Part shown: one piece after another, positions 27,152 through 35,442 of the stretch
How the letters are laid out: each line of letters begins with the position of its first letter
How positions within the stretch are numbered: position 1 is the stretch's first letter
NCBI GenBank assembly: GCA_964573505.1
Contig: CAZNMS010000017.1
Coordinates: 1-43,274 of the forward strand
Reading direction: 5' to 3'
DNA length: 43,274 nt
Source: AM-0621 sp964573505
Lineage (GTDB): Bacteria > Planctomycetota > Planctomycetia > Planctomycetales > Planctomycetaceae
Program-made: the position numbers and the translations under genes
Notes under the pieces: model-generated
Told to the model about the DNA's origin: nothing
The model's input: only the letters and a program-made list of their open reading frames with translations
Database searches by the model: none

Positions 27152-27506
27152 AAGTTGTGTTTGTAGCCGGCTAAAGCATTTGAAAATGCGGTTGGTGAGG
27201 AGCAGCAGCGGAGTCGAAAGTGGTGGAAGTTGATCGTTCCAAACGATTGCCACAGAATCATACGGAAGCCGCGATTGAAGCCTACGGTCAGGCAATTGCC
27301 CATACGACTCGGGAAATAGTTAGCACTCATCGGCCGCCAATTCTCAACCGTTTGGCAGAACCGCCCAACCGCTTCAGCAGCAGGCTTCACGCTGTGGTCG
27401 GCCATTCCTTCAGATGCTGTTGCGCTACTTCAAAGGTTGTGATGCGGCGGCCCTCGAAGACGGCTCGCAATGATTTGTGGCGGTCGGCCGACCGCGCCAG
27501 TATCTG
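27130..27506 (-). pseudogene. decayed ISL3-family transposase end
   Basis: This segment aligns by eye over its whole length with the C-terminal part of the ISL3 transposase at 35430-35800. Shared translated motifs are CQTVENW, GFNRGFR, LWQ.FG and HFRLR. Its end (27130-27150) matches the ISL3 terminal repeat at 35430-35450 at 17 of 21 positions. The reading frame is broken, the N-terminal two thirds and the other end are missing, and many substitutions are present. It is therefore an old insertion, older than the nearly intact copy. Confidence 0.8.
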
Positions 27507-27649
27507 AGCATTCTGACGCTGCCTCAGCAATTCGGCATGCTTGTCAGAACGTAGCTTTTTGAAGGGCAGAGAAGGGCAGAGATAACCTTGAAAACGGTGC
27601 CGAAAGCTGCGATTCTTGTAAACGTTGAAATGTCGTAACTGCTGAAATG

Positions 27650-29401
27650 CTAGTGATTTAGCGTGTCGACCAGAGTCATTTGGGACCAGGGGGTCGCAGG
27701 TTCGAATCCTGTCACTCCGACTACAGACGCCTCGAAAGAAACCACTTCTTTCGAGGCGTTTTTTGTTATCCCGTCAGGAGTTACGACAAATGAAGCCAAC
27801 GCGGCTTCGACGAAGCTCGATGCTGTCGGAATGACAGCAAATGACTCCGCTTGCCCCAAATTGGCGCCGCTTGGGGCAAGCAGTGGGGCAAGCTGGAAGG
27901 TTGTAGCCAAGCTCGAATCAGTCGGCGGAGTTCCTGTCAGCGGCGTCACGGTCGCGTCGAGCTTCAGTTCCGGTAACGCTTCAACGGCTCCTTGTATGTC
28001 GAGCAACTTTGGATCGGTGTAGATGTTGGCCGTGAGCATCGGCGACGAATGCCGCATTGCCGCTTGAGCCGTTCGCAGTGGAACGCCCGCCTTGCTGAGA
28101 TGAGTTCCAAACGTCGTTCGCAAGGCATGCACGTCGAGCGTTCGGCCTCGGTCGTCTCGTTTGGGAATGCCCGCCGCTTCAAGGTCTCGATTGAGGATCT
28201 TCACCAGCTTGTCGGGGACTTCGAACAACGCTTCGTCGGGAGCGAGTTTCGATTCGTGATTGCCTGCGCCCGATTTGATGCGCACCGCGAGCCGGTCAGT
28301 CAGCCACTCGCGAAGGTCAGAAGCGAGGTCAGCTCTCAGCGGAATCGTGTTGCCTTCTCGGTTCTTCTCGTTCTTGGCTTCGAGCGTTATCGACGGCGGT
28401 TCGGCAGAGAGTGCGAGGTCTCGAACCCTCACCGTTGCCAACTCATTCTTGCGAAGGCCAGTCGTCACGAGCGTCTTGTAAATCAGTGCTTGCTCACGGC
28501 CTCGCAACGTGAGCTTTGCGATGAGCGCGGGATTGTTGGCAAGTCGAACCCGAGCCTTTGCAACCGCATCATCGAGCGCGTCAAACGAAAGCGGCGCCGC
28601 CTTCCATTCAGTTCGCTTGGTTGTGAGCTTCGCATCACCTTCGGTCTTCACCGTATCGCGACCGAACTCCGCCAGCGGTCTCCAACGGGCGACCTTCAAG
28701 AGCCGCTTCAGTTCGTCTTCAGTCATGGCTCGACGTTGTCGGCGTCGGTCGGCTTTCTCATCAGCTCGATGCACTCCGACAAACGGGTTGTTGAGTAGGC
28801 GTCCGGTCTCAACGCACCAGTTACAGAACGCGAACCAAGTCGTGCGATGCGTGTTGCGACTGCGAGCCGACATGCCGTTTCCCGTTTGATGTGCCAACCA
28901 CTTTTCGAATGCCTCGCGATTAAGATCAGCAAGAACGACAAACCGGCACTCACGAGCCAGCCGGTCCAAATATCTTCTCGCATCATCGAGATAGTTCGCC
29001 GTCACTCCCTTTGCTTGGCGGGATACAACCCATGCGTCGAAGTGTTCCGCAATTGGATTGCGTTGATGCTCGGCAATTCGGTCTTCAGCCGCGCTGATGA
29101 CTCCCGAGCGAACCAACTCTGCGCGGCGTTCGAATTCGGCCAATACCGACCGAGCCGCGCCTTCGTCTCGGCAACTGGTTGAGACTTCTTGGATGATCCC
29201 CGAGCCGTCGCGGTACTTCGCAACGTAAGTTGCCGACTCGACGACGATACGTTGCGAGCCGTCCTTGCTGATCGTCAGCGGATAGATGACGGCTCGACCT
29301 TTCGGCGGCTTCACCCGAGCGAACGACTTGCCGGATTTTTCAATGAGTTCCGCTCCGGCGGGGATCGGCTTTGTGTAGGTTTTCTTACGGATGCTTCCCA
29401 T
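27650..29401 (-). CDS. tyrosine recombinase (integrase)
   Basis: The product is 583 residues, long for the family because of N- and C-terminal extensions. An Arm/SAM-like core-binding region covers about 115-215. The catalytic domain has Arg317 (TTGLRKNEL), Lys343, His425-x-x-Arg428 (HALRTTFG), His451 and the nucleophile Tyr461 (ANIYTDP), so all active-site residues are present. AAGG lies seven bases before the ATG. The C-terminal tail reads VTGFEPATPWSQ, which is simply the antisense of the tRNA-Pro 3' half, so the gene runs across its own attachment site. It is transcribed towards that site, the usual layout for an integrase at the end of its element. The element therefore extends to the right, through the primase gene and its cargo. 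Confidence 0.93.
   Translation of the reverse strand: MGSIRKKTYTKPIPAGAELIEKSGKSFARVKPPKGRAVIYPLTISKDGSQRIVVESATYVAKYRDGSGIIQEVSTSCRDEGAARSVLAEFERRAELVRSGVISAAEDRIAEHQRNPIAEHFDAWVVSRQAKGVTANYLDDARRYLDRLARECRFVVLADLNREAFEKWLAHQTGNGMSARSRNTHRTTWFAFCNWCVETGRLLNNPFVGVHRADEKADRRRQRRAMTEDELKRLLKVARWRPLAEFGRDTVKTEGDAKLTTKRTEWKAAPLSFDALDDAVAKARVRLANNPALIAKLTLRGREQALIYKTLVTTGLRKNELATVRVRDLALSAEPPSITLEAKNEKNREGNTIPLRADLASDLREWLTDRLAVRIKSGAGNHESKLAPDEALFEVPDKLVKILNRDLEAAGIPKRDDRGRTLDVHALRTTFGTHLSKAGVPLRTAQAAMRHSSPMLTANIYTDPKLLDIQGAVEALPELKLDATVTPLTGTPPTDSSLATTFQLAPLLAPSGANLGQAESFAVIPTASSFVEAALASFVVTPDGITKNASKEVVSFEASVVGVTGFEPATPWSQMTLVDTLNH
27679..27720 (+). tRNA. tRNA-Pro(TGG) 3' half only, attachment-site core
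   Basis: The sequence from the anticodon loop (TTTGGGA, anticodon TGG) through the 3' anticodon stem, variable loop, T-stem GCAGG, T-loop TTCGAAT and acceptor strand CACTCCG-A has the spacing of a tRNA-Pro. The bases before 27679 do not supply a matching CCTGG anticodon stem, D-arm or CGGAGTG acceptor strand, so there is no complete tRNA. Integrases of this type use the 3' half of a tRNA as attachment site, and I take this as the att core. CCA is not encoded after the discriminator base. Confidence 0.85.
27727..27764 (+). terminator. intrinsic terminator behind the tRNA-Pro half
   Basis: ACGCCTCGAAAGAA (27727-27740), a five-base loop and the exact inverted arm (27746-27759) form a perfect 14-bp stem followed by a run of six T. 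It starts seven bases after the tRNA 3' end, so it is most likely the former tRNA terminator. The antisense strand is coding for the integrase. Confidence 0.85.
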
Positions 29402-29476
29402 GCTCTGACCTTAGTTGTGCAATCCCTGTAATAAAAACAACTCGGTAACGCTGTCACTCGCTGTCAGGCCGATCGT

Positions 29477-29562
29477 CGAAGATGGCTCGAAGGTGGCGAA
29501 GATGGCAAGGCATTTGGATCTTGCCGCCTTCGCCATCTTCGGGAGTTTGTCTGCCATCTTCG
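29477..29562. repeat. iteron-like decamers between integrase and primase genes
   Basis: Three direct copies of CGAAGATGGC or a one-base variant lie at 29477-29486, 29488-29497 and 29497-29506. Three inverted copies (GCCATCTTCG or a close variant) lie at 29523-29532, 29532-29541 and 29553-29562. The block occupies the integrase-primase gap, where integrative plasmids and satellites often keep origins or recombinase arm sites. Which of these it is cannot be told from sequence alone. Confidence 0.6.
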
Positions 29563-29606
29563 CCACAGCTTCAGCCACGGCGGGACGATGGCTGAACTCG
29601 CGGAAG

Positions 29607-31100
29607 TTAGGCGGCGGGCAGTTCCCAAACCCAACCTTCAGCAAAGCCGCTCTTTCTCGGAACGATCTTCAGCCGTTCGCGAGCCCGTCGCAGTTGATCG
29701 TTGCTGATGCCGTCTTGTTTCGCGGCGAGACTCAATTCACGAGCGGTTCGCGGCCCGTTCGCGATGGCTTCTCGCAGCCATGTCATTGGCCACGGGTCAC
29801 GGTTCTCGATGTCAGCCGCTTGCAACGCGACATCGTCGGCAGTCATGTCGAGCAACCCGGCTTCCCATTGGACTCGACCAGCAAAGCCGCCTTCGGACGA
29901 TTGCGGCACGGTCGAATCGACGACGCGAAACGCGAGCCCGCCTCGGTCACGAGCGTTCGAGTTCTTGCCAGCAACGAACAAGCGGCGGTCTTTATCGTCG
30001 GGGTCGTGAGTCACTTCCCAAATTTGTCGCATCGTCGCGCCAATTTGCAGACTACCCGAAAGCCGTTCGGACGAATGCGAGCCCGTGCCTTTGCGGTTGT
30101 GATGCACGAACACAATCGCAACGTCGAGTTCCTCCGCGAGTTCGACCAGCGGGCTCAACGCCGCTCGGATCTCGCCTTGATCGTTGGCGCGGATGCCCGC
30201 CAAGAACGCGGCCAGCGGGTCGAGCACGATGAGCCGCAGCTCCGGCAGTTGCTTCGCGACGACGCGAAGATCGAATGCCGCATGAGCGAGATTGAAGGAC
30301 AGTCTCGCAACCGAGCATTGGTGCGATTCCTCACCATTATCGGCAGCTTGCTCGATGTGAGCTCGATGCACTCGCCCGACATCGGCCCCGGCGGCTTCGA
30401 GTCGCGGCTTCTGACATCTCGAAACGGAGTCTTCGGCATTCAGCAAGATGACATCGCCGGGAGTTCGTTGCGGGGAGTCCTTGCCACCGTCCGGCCATGC
30501 CGTCCCAGTTGTGACGCGAGCGATGAGGTCCGCCATCAGCATCGACTTCCCGGCAGCGGGGTTGCCCGAAACGAGCGACAGCATCCCGAGCGGGAAGCGG
30601 TTCGGCCAAAGCCAACGCAGTTCCTTCGTTTCGATGTCGGCAAACGATTGCAGCTTCACGCATCGAGCCCGCGTCGGTTTTGAATGACGGTCGCGGTTCT
30701 CAGTCGCAACGGTTGCCGGAGTCCAGTTCGTCGCTCGTTCAATCAACGCTTCGAGTCGGTTCCGAAGTGATTCGGATTCAACGGCATCATGAGCATCGCA
30801 CCAATCCGCGACGTCTCCCGCGTCGGGGAGTTCCGGCCAATCATCCGCGAGGTCGATCAGCTTCACGGTCGCGGGCGGGTCAAGCTTCGTGAGGATGCCC
30901 GCCACTTGCCGAGCGTACTTGCGGCCCGGTTCGTCATTGTCGGGGATGATGACAACCGACCGACTGGCCAGCGGCTTCCAATCCGTCTTCGCAGCGGCCT
31001 TGCTACCTCCGGCGGAAGTCACTGCGAGCAACCCGATGGCATCAGCCGAGTCCGCGCACTTCTCGCCTTCGACGACGACACAACATTCTTGCCCTCCCAT
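29607..31100 (-). CDS. Toprim-RecA-like primase/helicase, N-terminally truncated
   Basis: The product as called is 497 residues. It begins within a Toprim domain (CCVVVEGEKCADSA with Glu11, and VVIIPDNDEPG with Asp54/Asp56). A RepA/AAA_25 helicase-like ATPase follows, with Walker A GNPAAGKS at 179-186, Walker B LRLIVLDPL and VFVHHNRKG. Such proteins drive replication of integrative plasmids and phage satellites. The family normally has a zinc-binding or primase region before Toprim, which is absent. The same frame stays open upstream to about 31190 without a start, running into the 3' end of the PIN gene. That suggests the gene lost its first part when the PIN gene arrived. The start at 31100 is only the first in-frame ATG, and replication function is doubtful. 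Confidence 0.78.
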   Translation of the reverse strand: MGGQECCVVVEGEKCADSADAIGLLAVTSAGGSKAAAKTDWKPLASRSVVIIPDNDEPGRKYARQVAGILTKLDPPATVKLIDLADDWPELPDAGDVADWCDAHDAVESESLRNRLEALIERATNWTPATVATENRDRHSKPTRARCVKLQSFADIETKELRWLWPNRFPLGMLSLVSGNPAAGKSMLMADLIARVTTGTAWPDGGKDSPQRTPGDVILLNAEDSVSRCQKPRLEAAGADVGRVHRAHIEQAADNGEESHQCSVARLSFNLAHAAFDLRVVAKQLPELRLIVLDPLAAFLAGIRANDQGEIRAALSPLVELAEELDVAIVFVHHNRKGTGSHSSERLSGSLQIGATMRQIWEVTHDPDDKDRRLFVAGKNSNARDRGGLAFRVVDSTVPQSSEGGFAGRVQWEAGLLDMTADDVALQAADIENRDPWPMTWLREAIANGPRTARELSLAAKQDGISNDQLRRARERLKIVPRKSGFAEGWVWELPAA

Positions 31101-31146
31101 CTCTCGCTGAGCCCAAGCTTCGACGTTGGTTTCTGCGTTATTAGTC

Positions 31147-32442
31147 TCAGGATTTTGGCGAGCGACAGTTTTTGAACGGCGGCACGATTAGTAGCTCAGA
31201 AGGCACATGCGCGGTCTCAAAGAACGTCTCGTTTGAATGAACCGAATGCATCAGGTCTAAATAAGAGGTCGTTGTATTTCCAAACTTGCCCGGCCACGCC
31301 AGGTCTTTGCCAATGGCCGCGAAGTCCCCAAAGTGTTGAATCACAGGCCCAAGATCAATGTGGATATTTCGCCCCTCAAAGAGGTCGGTACATAATCCAT
31401 TGGTCCGCGACTTCACGTTAATTAGGTCGCTCATCTCCGTTTCAAGGCAGAACGTAAGTTGCAGTAGTTCGGAGCCAATATAGACGCAGTGAATTGGCAC
31501 CACAGTACAGCTCAAGGGAAGCACTTCGCTACATACGCACGAAGGTTTTTTCAAGAGTATCACTTCGCCTTCAAATGCTTTTTGCATAGAATCGTCGATT
31601 CGGCCAGCACCGAATAAAAAGGGGTCTGTCGAATAGCACCTGGCAAAGTGCATCGCTTTGTAGTGGGTATCAAAAAACCATATCGCCTTGTAAAACAACT
31701 CTAAAACATCTCGATCGTGCGTAAGGATCATTGTCTGTCTTCCGCTAGCAATGGCCCGCAGGATCGCCATAACCACCAAGACTTCGTCGTTGACATTTAC
31801 ATGACCTTTTTCTTCCGAATCGTCACGCCCCTTCTTTGCGAGTAACTGTGTGCGTAAACCAAATTGGTCTTTGCAGAAATTCATCACGTCATTCCGTGTT
31901 GGCTCTCCGGCTCCACTTGTACGCAGTTGAATTTCCGCCAGTTTTGAGGCCATTCGTCGAGAGAGCAGCAACGAAACGTAATGATCCAATGCGGCCTTCA
32001 AGACAGGTTCTCGATTCCCGATGCCAAATGTCGTCAGCCATTGCGGATCAACAGATTGCAGGGCACTCGTTATGTGCGAATGGAGAGCGTGATTTCGACG
32101 CGGTGCGGCCAGCCATTCTTTCAGCTCGTGATAGACTGGAGCCGCTAATACCGTTCGATTGGCGGCTTGCCTTAGCGCATCCCAGACAGGCGAATTTGTC
32201 TCGACAATCGCAAAATTTGCATCAGGAAAGTATTGAATATCGCAATTAAGGGGATCACGAATGACCTGTGCTAAGTCATTCGGATCGTAATGACCATGAA
32301 TAGGCTTGGACCAAGCTAGGCGAAAGTTTGGCGATTGTCCTTTCGGTAAGCCATCGAGAGAAATCTGGCTTGTTGCGTAGCAGTCTCTCGGTGCTACCTC
32401 AAAATGACGTAGTGTTTTTTGTTTTTCACTGAAGTGACTCAT
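31147..32442 (-). CDS. large PIN-like domain protein, probable cargo
   Basis: The product is 431 residues. A PIN-like nuclease core is suggested by FPDANFAIVET (Asp74), VYHELKEWL (Glu106), VNDEVLVVMAI (Asp219) and ILTHDRDVLELF (Asp242/Asp245), in the order and spacing typical of the acidic site of PIN RNases. The C-terminal 170 residues are unassigned and have several Cys (PSCVCSE, PLSCTVV). No antitoxin gene is adjacent, and the protein is much larger than VapC toxins, so it may be a stand-alone defence or RNA-processing factor. Two sampled 60-base lines give about 43-47% GC, against about 58-63% in the integrase, primase and 368-residue neighbours. This marks it as a later insertion. Confidence 0.72.
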   Translation of the reverse strand: MSHFSEKQKTLRHFEVAPRDCYATSQISLDGLPKGQSPNFRLAWSKPIHGHYDPNDLAQVIRDPLNCDIQYFPDANFAIVETNSPVWDALRQAANRTVLAAPVYHELKEWLAAPRRNHALHSHITSALQSVDPQWLTTFGIGNREPVLKAALDHYVSLLLSRRMASKLAEIQLRTSGAGEPTRNDVMNFCKDQFGLRTQLLAKKGRDDSEEKGHVNVNDEVLVVMAILRAIASGRQTMILTHDRDVLELFYKAIWFFDTHYKAMHFARCYSTDPFLFGAGRIDDSMQKAFEGEVILLKKPSCVCSEVLPLSCTVVPIHCVYIGSELLQLTFCLETEMSDLINVKSRTNGLCTDLFEGRNIHIDLGPVIQHFGDFAAIGKDLAWPGKFGNTTTSYLDLMHSVHSNETFFETAHVPSELLIVPPFKNCRSPKS

Positions 32443-32543
32443 TTGTGTGTCTGGTCCTTCCGTTTCATTCCGGTCTCATCGGATTCTGATCCAATAAGAT
32501 CTGATGATCATGCTCATTGGTCGAATTGCTTCTGCCGGTCCTG

Positions 32544-33650
32544 TCACGACAAGTGCGTTCGGCAATGGGTTCTCAATGTAGATCCCAGCTCGAGGGCATC
32601 TCGGTCTTCGAGCGAATGTATCTCTAAAGGATTATTAGTTGAACGATGTGGTGAATTCGCTGCAAAGGTCTGGGGTAGGTCGCATTGTGGATTCGCGTCC
32701 ACCGCTTCTGCGAGACCGAGTTCGGTAATGTGTTCCGAGCGTGTTCGCCCTTTGAGGGAAGGGAAAAGCGAGTCGATCAAACGCCAGCGTGAGAGGTCCG
32801 ACATCGCTGCTGCAACATGCTCCCGAGCCCATTCCCGGTCGATCGTTCTGGCAACGTCGTCTCGCGGTTGTCGTGAGTCCGGCCCGAATGCCTTCAGCGT
32901 CTTGAGTGCTCGCAAGCAGCGGAGATGCGCTTCGGTCAGCTTCAGCGGTTGCTCGGCTTTGCTCGGTTCAGCAACCGCAACGGGTCGCAGCTCCGGTTCC
33001 ACAGCGGCGGCATCGTCGCTCTCGTCATCTATTGCCGCGTCATCGAGCGGGAAGTAGCGATCGAGCGTTGCCTCAACGAAAAGCTCTTGTTGAATCTGTC
33101 CCCACAGGTCGCGAGGAACTCGGTTCAACACTTTGAGCGATCGTTTCCAAAGGCGTTGCCTCATGCGCAGACCGGCATCCGCATGCCGTCCGTCGCTCTC
33201 GGCTTTCAACCGGTCGGGAGCTAACTCGAACTCCGCATCGCCTCCGACTTCGTCCCACAAGTCCGCAGTGACTTTTCCCAGCGCGAACGCAGCTTCGTGA
33301 GCGGTCGGGAACGATTCATTGCCGACAAACAGCGGCGGGAATGGAAGAGTGATGGCTCCGCCTTGAACGAGCCGCAAGCACTCATCCCGCAGTTTTTGCC
33401 CCTCGACACATGCCTTGCGAATAGATGCAACGCTTTGCCCAACGCCAAGTAGGTCATCGCGAGCCTGCGGTCTTCTCTGCGCCTGAGCAATGTCTTCAAA
33501 GTTCGAGCTTACGGTGTAACGCGGCTTCTCTGCCGAATCTCGTAGAAGCGTTTGAGAGTTGCCGTTCGCGGCATCAGCGGCATCACGGAACTCGACCAGC
33601 ATTTGAAAGCAACGATCCTCTTCAGTCTGAGCTTTGGCCGTCATCGACAA
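32544..33650 (-). CDS. element protein with C-terminal winged-helix-like region
   Basis: The product is 368 residues with no family I can name. The N-terminal 210 residues are helical and hydrophilic (PFPPLFVGN, LWKRSLKVLNRVPRDLWG). An acidic linker at about 212-235 (DDESDDAAAVEPE) follows. The segment LTEAHLRCLRAL … VAAAMSDLSRWRLIDSLFPS resembles a winged helix-turn-helix. GC content is high like the integrase, so it probably belongs to the original element, perhaps as a replication or regulatory protein. The real start may be two codons downstream (second Met). Confidence 0.6.
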   Translation of the reverse strand: MSMTAKAQTEEDRCFQMLVEFRDAADAANGNSQTLLRDSAEKPRYTVSSNFEDIAQAQRRPQARDDLLGVGQSVASIRKACVEGQKLRDECLRLVQGGAITLPFPPLFVGNESFPTAHEAAFALGKVTADLWDEVGGDAEFELAPDRLKAESDGRHADAGLRMRQRLWKRSLKVLNRVPRDLWGQIQQELFVEATLDRYFPLDDAAIDDESDDAAAVEPELRPVAVAEPSKAEQPLKLTEAHLRCLRALKTLKAFGPDSRQPRDDVARTIDREWAREHVAAAMSDLSRWRLIDSLFPSLKGRTRSEHITELGLAEAVDANPQCDLPQTFAANSPHRSTNNPLEIHSLEDRDALELGSTLRTHCRTHLS

Positions 33651-33829
33651 CGCATCCGCTGCGCGAAAGAAAGTGTGTGATGTTTCGTAACTCTTCCCGT
33701 CAGGGTCACTTGAAAACGTCTCAGAAAGGACCCGTGAGCGTTCTGCCGGATAGCTCGCTCAGAACTCGTTCCACATGTGCTCCCGTGAGGAGTTAGGAAA
33801 CGAGCCCAGCGCCGTTGCGGTAGTGGCAT

Positions 33830-34273
33830 TCATTCGGCGGGCGAGAAGGCATCGCGTTCGAGGTCTGAGTTCACCTCCTCATTGAACTTGAGGTCGATGA
33901 GTTCGCGTTTGGCGTTGTAGGTCAGTTCGAAGAACTCGAAGAACCCGCGCGTGCCCAGAAAGGCGAAGGACATCTCTCGGTCGGTGAAGCCGACTTGTGC
34001 CTTCCAACGAATCGAGTTCGGGAACTCGCGCAGCTCCAATTCAAGCTCGACGACGCGATAGCTCCCGCCTCCGCCAAGTGCGCCGATCAATGACAACTCG
34101 GGAGCACTGCTCAAGTCGATGCCCAGTCGGTCAGCAACGAACTTCGGCAAGATCGTCACATCGGCCCCGGTATCAATCAGCGCATCGGTCAGCACCGAGA
34201 GCCCGTTGATGTGGACTCGAACCGGGATAATCGGGCGGCGGATGTTGTTCTTGAGCCGAGTTTTGAACTGCAT
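33830..34273 (-). CDS. retropepsin-like aspartic protease
   Basis: The product is 147 residues, the usual size for the bacterial single-domain family. The active-site motif is ALIDTGADVTILP with catalytic Asp34, followed by a flap-like Gly-rich segment (GALGGGGSY) and a hydrophobic FLGTRGFFEFF near the end. Such proteins act as homodimers, each subunit giving one Asp. No signal peptide or membrane helix is seen. Only three bases separate it from the DUF5678 gene upstream, so the two are surely cotranscribed; this pairing is common in bacteria, though its role is not established. Confidence 0.87.
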   Translation of the reverse strand: MQFKTRLKNNIRRPIIPVRVHINGLSVLTDALIDTGADVTILPKFVADRLGIDLSSAPELSLIGALGGGGSYRVVELELELREFPNSIRWKAQVGFTDREMSFAFLGTRGFFEFFELTYNAKRELIDLKFNEEVNSDLERDAFSPAE

Positions 34274-34276
34274 GGC

Positions 34277-34501
34277 TCAGAAGCCCCCCACAAGCACGGC
34301 ATCGCTTCGCAAGACGTGGTGAAAGTAGATGAGATGCCCGGCTCGATGAGCTTCGTTGGTCGGAGCAATCAGCTTGTTGGGATCGACATCGTGAGCGAGC
34401 ACTTCTTGAGTCTCGCAGTCCCAAGCAATCCATTCGCCTTCGAACCGAGCTTCGATCTCCGGCGGGATCTCTTCGCTGTGTTGAGTCGTGTTGGAATTCA
34501 T
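34277..34501 (-). CDS. DUF5678-like small protein, partner of the retropepsin
   Basis: The product is 74 residues from the ATG at 34501. An upstream in-frame ATG at 34537 would add 12 residues of low quality. The sequence FEGEWIAWD, then VLAHDVDPNKLI, matches the DUF5678 pattern (GkWVAw … vvahg.d). Proteins of this kind are often encoded directly before a retropepsin-like protease, as here, and may be its substrate or regulator. The function is unknown. Confidence 0.75.
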   Translation of the reverse strand: MNSNTTQHSEEIPPEIEARFEGEWIAWDCETQEVLAHDVDPNKLIAPTNEAHRAGHLIYFHHVLRSDAVLVGGF

Positions 34502-34620
34502 TCTGGAACTCTCAGGACAAAGGGCAGAAACAACCATCTATCGGCTCGACTACCGGCAAAGCGTAGCCGGCGCTTCTGAGCGGCGTCCAAATGTCGCGAC
34601 CAAACTGTGAGGCATTGCCA

Positions 34621-35229
34621 TCAAGCCGCAACGAACTTCTCTTCGGTGCCTTCCACTTGGCGAGCGATGCCGAGCGTCACGAGTGAGAGCAACAATTCTT
34701 CCACTCGGTCGGCTTTGGCTTTGGTGAAGCGTTTGGCCATCTCGGCAGCGGTGAGCGGTTGCGTTGAGGTCGCGAGTTGTTGGCGGATGGCTTGCACTTG
34801 CTCGGGGAGCTTTTCGGGGAACGGGAGCTTCTTTGCTGCCTTCTCTTTGGTGGCGGACTTCTTCGCGGCGGACTTCTTCGAGCGACCGCCTTTGGTCGGC
34901 TCGGCTTCGTCGCTGTCGTCTTCAGAGTCCTCTTCGTCCGGTTCGGGCATGGCCAGTTGCGTTTGAGTCGCCTGACCGGCGGCGGGGTTTTGGAACTCGG
35001 GACGCAACCAGCGGATGAGTCCATGAGCCTCTTCAGCGGCTCGTTCGGCGTTCAAGGCGACCAGCCGCTCAAGAATCTCTTCGTCATTCAGAGTGACCGG
35101 CCAGCCGTAGGCTTCGAAGACAGCGACATCGAGATCGTCATGAATCTGCTTGAGGACTGAGACGAGTCCTTGTTCGTGAAGGTCTTCTCTTTGGCCGTGC
35201 GCAGCTCGCCCGACCGCAGGTTGTCGCAT
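34621..35229 (-). pseudogene. C-terminal remnant of a large DNA methyltransferase (type IIG/BREX-like)
   Basis: The translation contains motifs usual at the C-terminus of class I SAM-dependent DNA methyltransferases of the type IIG/PglX group: QGLVSVLKQIHDDLD, VFEAYGWP, ILERLVALNAERAAEEA and LIRWLRPEFQNP. A Lys/Ala-rich linker and a small winged-helix-like end follow. The catalytic and SAM-binding region is missing. Upstream residues CDNLRSGELRTAKEK fit the same family but lie in a different frame, so there is a frameshift near 35185. No partner genes of a restriction system are seen. It is a broken remnant. Confidence 0.75.
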
Positions 35230-35442
35230 ACACCGTAACCTAGTCCGGCATATTCGAGACGTATGGCAGAAGTTGCATCGAATTCGTTTCGCGATGTGCT
35301 GCAAGACGAACCTGAAGCTCGGTTCAATTTCTCAGGTGTGAAATTACCCGGTCCTTGAAACCGCTCCCTCTTCCCCATTCCTCTCTGCTAGCATTCCAAA
35401 CAAGATCGTCGCATGCGATTGCATTTTCAGGCTCTCCGCCAT

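Noticed and set aside
27663..27720. a complete tRNA gene
   Set aside because: Only the 3' half from the anticodon loop onward can be folded. No 5' acceptor strand, D-arm or 5' anticodon stem precedes it.
27992..28798. plus-strand frame of 268 codons
   Set aside because: It is the antisense of the integrase catalytic domain and has no recognisable motif.
29415..30683. long plus-strand frame of 422 codons
   Set aside because: It lies opposite the primase/helicase gene, whose Toprim and Walker motifs are clear, and its own translation has no domain.
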